From JBHHYU01 sp046757725 (GTDB lineage Bacteria; Desulfobacterota; Binatia; UBA9968), in contig JBHHYU010000019.1 of NCBI GenBank assembly GCA_046757725.1, positions 1-37,149 on the forward strand: 37,149 nucleotides of DNA. Reading direction: 5' to 3'. How positions within the stretch are numbered: the stretch's first letter is position 1; each line of letters opens with the position of its first letter. The position numbers and the translations under genes are program-made. The notes under the pieces were generated by a model. It did not search any database. It saw only the letters and a program-made list of their open reading frames with translations, and was not told the origin of the DNA. Below are positions 33,738 to 37,149 of the stretch, piece after piece.

Positions 33738-36067
33738 CGTCCGCCTCCTGTTTCTGCAACCTCTTTTGACCGGCATGCTCGCCAGATCTTCTCAGGTCTT
33801 AACGGCATATCGATGTGGGTTACGCCAAAGGGAGCTAGTGCGTCCACCACTGCATTGACAAAAGCTGGAATCGACCCGATCGTTCCCGCCTCTCCTATTC
33901 CTTTGACTCCAAGGGGGTTGACCGGCGTGGGAGTTTTCGTGCGGGCTAATTCCAGCACCGGCAAGTCTTGGGCCCGAGGCAGGGCATAATCCATCAAACT
34001 CCCGGTCAGGATCTGGCCATTTTCATCATGGATGACCTCCTCAAGAAGAGCCTGCCCCATGCCTTGGGCGATGCCTCCCTGAATCTGGCCGTCCACCAAA
34101 AGTGGATTAATAACTTTGCCGCAATCGTCCACGGCCACATATTTTTTGACTTGTATCGAGCCGCTCTTCGGATCTACTTCAACGAGGCAGATGTGTGTGC
34201 CAAAGGGAAACGTAAAATTGGACGGCTCGAAGACAGATTCGGCTGAAAGGCCCGGCTCCATTTTCTTGGGAAGATTCTTAGCGGTGTAAGCCTCCTGCGC
34301 GATCTTTTGGATGGTAAGCCCTTTTCTCGGAACGCCCTTTACACTGAATCTTCCGCCGGAAAAGGTCAGGTCGTCCGAATCCGCCTCCAAAAGATGGGCT
34401 GCTATCTCTCGCGCTTTTTCTTTGACCTTTTCGGTCGCCTGATAGATTGCGGCCCCGCCGACTGCAGTGGCCCGGCTACCAAACGTCCCGACGCCCTTCG
34501 GAACGATAGAGGTGTCTCCGTGGAGTACGCTGACATCATCCAACCCGACACCCAGCTCGTCCGCAACAATCTGAGCAAAAGAGGTCTCCTGTCCCTGACC
34601 ATGAGGTGAGGCGCCCGTTGAGACTGTCACTTTTCCCGTTGGTTCCACACGCACGCTGCCATATTCCCAGCCACCCTTGGGCCCGATAGCGCAGATTTCG
34701 ACATAGGTCGCAAGTCCGATGCCCCGATAGATCCCTTTTTTCCTAAGCCGCTTCTGCTCGCGCCGCAGCTTTTCATAACCCGCAAGCTTAAGACCCTTGG
34801 CCAGAGCTCCCTGATAATTCCCGCTGTCGTAACTGAGGCCGGTTGCCGTCTTGAAGGGGAACTCAGTGGGTTTCGGAAAGTTTTTCCTACGCACGTTCAC
34901 CGGGTCGATTTTCAATTCTTGAGCCACCCGGTCCATTACGCGTTCAATAACGTAAGTGGCCTCTGGCCTTCCAGCGCCTCGATAGGCATCCGTCGACATC
35001 TTGTTGGTAAAAACACCGGTTACCTCGACGTTGATGGCTGGAATTTTATAACAACCGGGAAGCATGAGGCCTGTAAACGGCGGAATGGCGGGAGTATAGA
35101 GCTGATGATAGGCGCCTATGTCGGCTATGACTTTGTACTGCAACCCTAAAATGGTCCCATCTTTGTTCACCGCAATTTCGACCTGTCCAACTTGGCCCCG
35201 GCCGTGGATCGTTGCCTGGATGTTTTCTCTCCGCCCCTCGATCCACTTGACCGGACGACCAAGCTTTACGGACAGATAGCCGACCAAACCCTCCTCGGCA
35301 TAGATATTGAGCTTACTGCCGAACCCCCCACCTACTTCCGGCGCGATGACGCGCGCACTATCTTCCGGCAGCTTGAGCATGGAGGAGAGCTTGCTCTTAA
35401 GAAGATGGGGAATTTGCGTGGATGACCAGACGGTAAGTTCCTTTTCTCCGGGAAGATAGCGAGCCAAAACACCCCTAGGCTCGATGGAGATCGGGGCCAG
35501 CCGCTGGTGAACCAAACGCTGCCCAATTAACTTGTGCGCTTTCTGAAACGCCCGATCCACATCCCCCTGCTTGTGAGACCAGCGAAATGCGACGTTGTCC
35601 GGCCAGTCGGAATGGACGGTGGGCGACCCGGCGGCCGCTGCTTTTTCCGGATCCGCAACCACAGGCAAGGGATCGTAATCGACACGGATCAGATCGAGCG
35701 CATCCCGCGCCGCATAACGATCTTCTGCAACCACAGCTGCCACCCCTTCGCCCAAGAAACAGACCTTATCCACGGCCAGAACGTAATGCTTGGGCACTCT
35801 AAGAGTCGGATCTTCGCTCCCTACCGGCACGGTCCCTACCTGGTCGCAAATATCTTCCCCCGTGACTACGGAAACCACGCCCGGAAATTTGAGGGCCGAG
35901 TCGGTTTGGATCGACTTGATCCGCGCGTGGGCAAAAGGGCTTCTCAGGATCGCCACATGGAGGATGTTGGGAAGGTCGATGTCATCGACATAGCGGGCCA
36001 GACCGCGGACCAACCTCGGGTCTTCGCGGCGCTTCACTTTGGTACCGACTAATTTGGCTACCGGCAT
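33734..36067 (-). CDS. Mo hydroxylase large subunit, form II CoxL-like
   Basis: A 777-residue molybdenum-cytosine-dinucleotide hydroxylase of the xanthine dehydrogenase family. GGGFGSK (246-252) and GEAGTIGS near the C-terminus are cofactor and active-site marks. The diagnostic loop is AYRGAGR (361-367), the form II (BMS-type) CoxL signature, not the AYXCSFR of true aerobic CO dehydrogenase. Form II enzymes mostly act on unknown substrates, such as aldehydes, N-heterocycles or possibly aromatic CoA esters; 4-hydroxybenzoyl-CoA reductase is a relative. It starts with AGAGG a few bases upstream of ATG 36067. Being next to aromatic-degradation genes makes an aromatic substrate reasonable, but this is not shown. 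Confidence 0.9.
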   Translation of the reverse strand: MPVAKLVGTKVKRREDPRLVRGLARYVDDIDLPNILHVAILRSPFAHARIKSIQTDSALKFPGVVSVVTGEDICDQVGTVPVGSEDPTLRVPKHYVLAVDKVCFLGEGVAAVVAEDRYAARDALDLIRVDYDPLPVVADPEKAAAAGSPTVHSDWPDNVAFRWSHKQGDVDRAFQKAHKLIGQRLVHQRLAPISIEPRGVLARYLPGEKELTVWSSTQIPHLLKSKLSSMLKLPEDSARVIAPEVGGGFGSKLNIYAEEGLVGYLSVKLGRPVKWIEGRRENIQATIHGRGQVGQVEIAVNKDGTILGLQYKVIADIGAYHQLYTPAIPPFTGLMLPGCYKIPAINVEVTGVFTNKMSTDAYRGAGRPEATYVIERVMDRVAQELKIDPVNVRRKNFPKPTEFPFKTATGLSYDSGNYQGALAKGLKLAGYEKLRREQKRLRKKGIYRGIGLATYVEICAIGPKGGWEYGSVRVEPTGKVTVSTGASPHGQGQETSFAQIVADELGVGLDDVSVLHGDTSIVPKGVGTFGSRATAVGGAAIYQATEKVKEKAREIAAHLLEADSDDLTFSGGRFSVKGVPRKGLTIQKIAQEAYTAKNLPKKMEPGLSAESVFEPSNFTFPFGTHICLVEVDPKSGSIQVKKYVAVDDCGKVINPLLVDGQIQGGIAQGMGQALLEEVIHDENGQILTGSLMDYALPRAQDLPVLELARTKTPTPVNPLGVKGIGEAGTIGSIPAFVNAVVDALAPFGVTHIDMPLRPEKIWRACRSKEVAETGGGR

Positions 36068-36084
36068 ATTGTTCCTCTTAGACG

Positions 36085-36134
36085 GAGACAGAGATAGAGA
36101 CAGAAAGCGGAGGGGTGATCTCTGTCCCTGTCTC
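36085..36134. repeat. Purine-rich repeat with inverted copy between CoxS and CoxL genes
   Basis: GACAGAGAT (36087-36095) is exactly complementary to ATCTCTGTC (36118-36126), and AGAGACAG (36096-36103) can also pair with CTGTCTCT (36129-36136). The 66-base gap is thus almost all repeat and could form alternative hairpins that tune large-subunit translation. Confidence 0.5.
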
Positions 36135-36619
36135 TACCTTGTTTTCTTTTTCATCCTCCTCGCCGCATATTGGACCGCTTCCACGATATGTTGATAGCCC
36201 GTGCAGCGGCAGAGATTCCCATCGATACCGTGCCGAATCTCCTCCTCCGTGGGATTGGGCCGGCGCAAAAGAAGCTGGTACGCGGAAAGGATCATACCTG
36301 GCGTGCAGTAACCGCACTGAAGCCCGTGGCATTCCCAAAACGCTTTTTGCAGCGGATGGAGATCTTCTCCATTTGTCAGCCCTTCAATCGTCAGGACATC
36401 GCCGCCATCGGTCTGAACCGCCAAAACGGTGCACGATTTCACCGTCTCGCCGTTCAACATCACGGTGCAAGCCCCGCATAGACTCGTCTCACAACCGATG
36501 TGGGTGCCCGTCAATCGCAAGACATCACGGAGGTAGTGCACCAGCAGGAGACGGGGCTCGACTTCGCGAGTATAAGCGACGTCATTGACACGGATAGAAA
36601 TTTGCCTTTTGGCCGCCAT
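36134..36619 (-). CDS. [2Fe-2S] small subunit of Mo hydroxylase (CoxS-like)
   Basis: A 161-residue CoxS/CutS-type subunit. Start chosen at ATG 36619, which has GAGG seven bases upstream; the in-frame TTG at 36640 has none. The plant-type cluster is in GCETSLCGACTVMLNGETVKSC (ends GCETSLC and TVKSC), and the second cluster is CGYCTPG with NLCRCTGYQ. Both are complete. First gene of the S-L-M operon; no sigma-54 site is seen upstream, so its control differs from the other operons. Confidence 0.93.
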   Translation of the reverse strand: MAAKRQISIRVNDVAYTREVEPRLLLVHYLRDVLRLTGTHIGCETSLCGACTVMLNGETVKSCTVLAVQTDGGDVLTIEGLTNGEDLHPLQKAFWECHGLQCGYCTPGMILSAYQLLLRRPNPTEEEIRHGIDGNLCRCTGYQHIVEAVQYAARRMKKKTR

Positions 36620-37112
36620 CGAAGTCCTCTTTCTCGTCAATCCCTTTTGCTATAGTCGAAGCTATACTCCAATGGTGCCCCAGTGATCAAGCTTCCTTCT
36701 GTTTTTCCTTCTGCGTCTCTTTCCCATGCCCAGCTTCGGTCAAGATTCTGCCCCTCCTGCAATGCTCCGCAGCACCACCACACTGGCCATTAATAAGGCC
36801 GGAAGTTGGAAAACAACTCAACAGGGGAATGGCAAAACCATCCATACGACGAAAGCGGTGGGTCGTATCGCGCCGTCCTCGCATTCTCGGCGGTGGATCT
36901 CCAGAAAGCCATGAGCAGAACTTGACTCCTTTACGATCTTGCCCCCTGTTTCTCCGTTTAGAAGAAGCGTGTTATATTAATGTGGCCAATATCTATCTCA
37001 GCGGTGCATGGGAAATATAAAAAACCAGCACAACGAGGCGTAAGGAAAACACACAAGTCCGACCATTTGGTCTTGACACGTTAACCCTTTGCTAGGTAAG
37101 TAAGGGTCATCT
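36620..37112. other. Intergenic region upstream of CoxS and the last gene
   Basis: 493 bases without a convincing gene; an open frame of 65 codons on the minus strand (36687-36884) has no recognisable homology. Near the CoxS end, GCTATAGT-CGAA-GCTATACT (36649-36668) is a direct repeat that could be an operator. At the far end, GACCATTTGGTC (37061-37072) abuts TTGACA (37073-37078), a possible -35 box for the gene at 37113. Confidence 0.45.
37061..37102 (+). promoter_or_regulatory. Possible sigma-70 promoter with overlapping dyad
   Basis: TTGACA at 37073-37078 is a perfect -35; the -10 (TAAGTA at 37097-37102, 18-base spacer) is poor. The dyad GACCA-TT-TGGTC (37061-37072) touches the -35 and could be an autoregulatory operator of the downstream gene. 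Confidence 0.4.
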
Positions 37113-37149
37113 ATGGCACGCCGACCTGCTAAGAAAACCATCGAATCGC
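37113..37149 (+). CDS. Start of a further gene, possibly a TetR-type regulator (partial)
   Basis: ATG 37113 opens MARRPAKKTIES and runs off the window. AAGGG lies about seven bases upstream. A basic start of this type, a nearby dyad and isolation from the operons fit a TetR-family repressor, but 12 residues cannot prove it. Confidence 0.4.
   Translation, partial: MARRPAKKTIES

Noticed and set aside
33734..36067. True aerobic CO dehydrogenase large subunit
   Set aside because: The active-site loop is AYRGAGR rather than AYXCSFR.
1..37149. CRISPR arrays, complete insertion sequences or prophage genes
   Set aside because: No regularly spaced repeats, transposases, integrases or phage structural genes were seen.

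Overview
The window reads as chromosome of an anaerobic Gram-negative bacterium. It combines a Tat-exported molybdopterin oxidoreductase of the TtrBCA layout, an ATP-dependent (class I, Bzd/Bcr-like) aromatic-ring reductase, two 2-oxoacid:ferredoxin oxidoreductases, a PPi-type phosphofructokinase and several sigma-54 promoters. A Desulfobacterota-like or related anaerobic aromatic degrader fits best, but taxonomy is inference. Almost every gene is metabolic. I see no complete mobile element, CRISPR array, rRNA or tRNA.

Layout. (1) 1-3304, minus: Fe-S protein, NrfD membrane subunit and the N-terminal 404 residues of a Mo-bisPGD catalytic subunit, behind a sigma-54 promoter. A LysR regulator (3741-4625) is divergent. 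(2) 4717-7309, minus: two ferritin-like proteins behind a sigma-54 promoter, then an NtrC-type sigma-54 activator whose receiver domain has lost its phosphoacceptor Asp (Glu instead). (3) 7803-13476, plus: UbiD decarboxylase, HyuA, HyuB and DoxX, tightly coupled by ATGA overlaps behind a sigma-54 promoter. (4) 13564-16459: a ferritin-like gene remnant (minus), then PPi-PFK, GAPDH and a CBS protein. (5) 16726-30007, plus: sigma-54 promoter, two electron-transfer/catalytic subunits (BzdN/BcrC-like and BzdO/BcrB-like), two ASKHA ATPases (BzdP- and BzdQ-like), a BadH-like SDR, an amidohydrolase-fold protein lacking usual metal ligands, a 2x[4Fe-4S] protein, an alpha-gamma fused POR-type oxidoreductase plus its beta subunit, a gamma-alpha fused KorA plus KorB, and a BadK-like crotonase. 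(6) 30008-30343: a hairpin-rich intergenic stretch, then a long ICL2-type isocitrate lyase. (7) 32868-36619, minus: a form-II CoxSLM-type Mo hydroxylase. The start of one further gene (37113 onward) is cut by the window edge.

How the genes may work together. Region 5 looks like a self-contained low-potential reduction module. The two oxoacid oxidoreductases and the Fe-S protein would supply reduced ferredoxin, the paired ATPases would drive electrons into the BzdNO-like core, and the crotonase and BadH-like dehydrogenase would carry out hydration and oxidation of the reduced ring. The usual dch/had/oah genes are absent from this window. Acetyl-CoA would feed ICL2, and PPi-PFK/GAPDH would serve gluconeogenesis. 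Four near-consensus sigma-54 promoters precede four separate operons beside an activator with a degenerate receiver, which suggests one shared regulon. The UbiD-HyuAB operon could be an ATP-driven carboxylation/decarboxylation system; its substrate is unknown.
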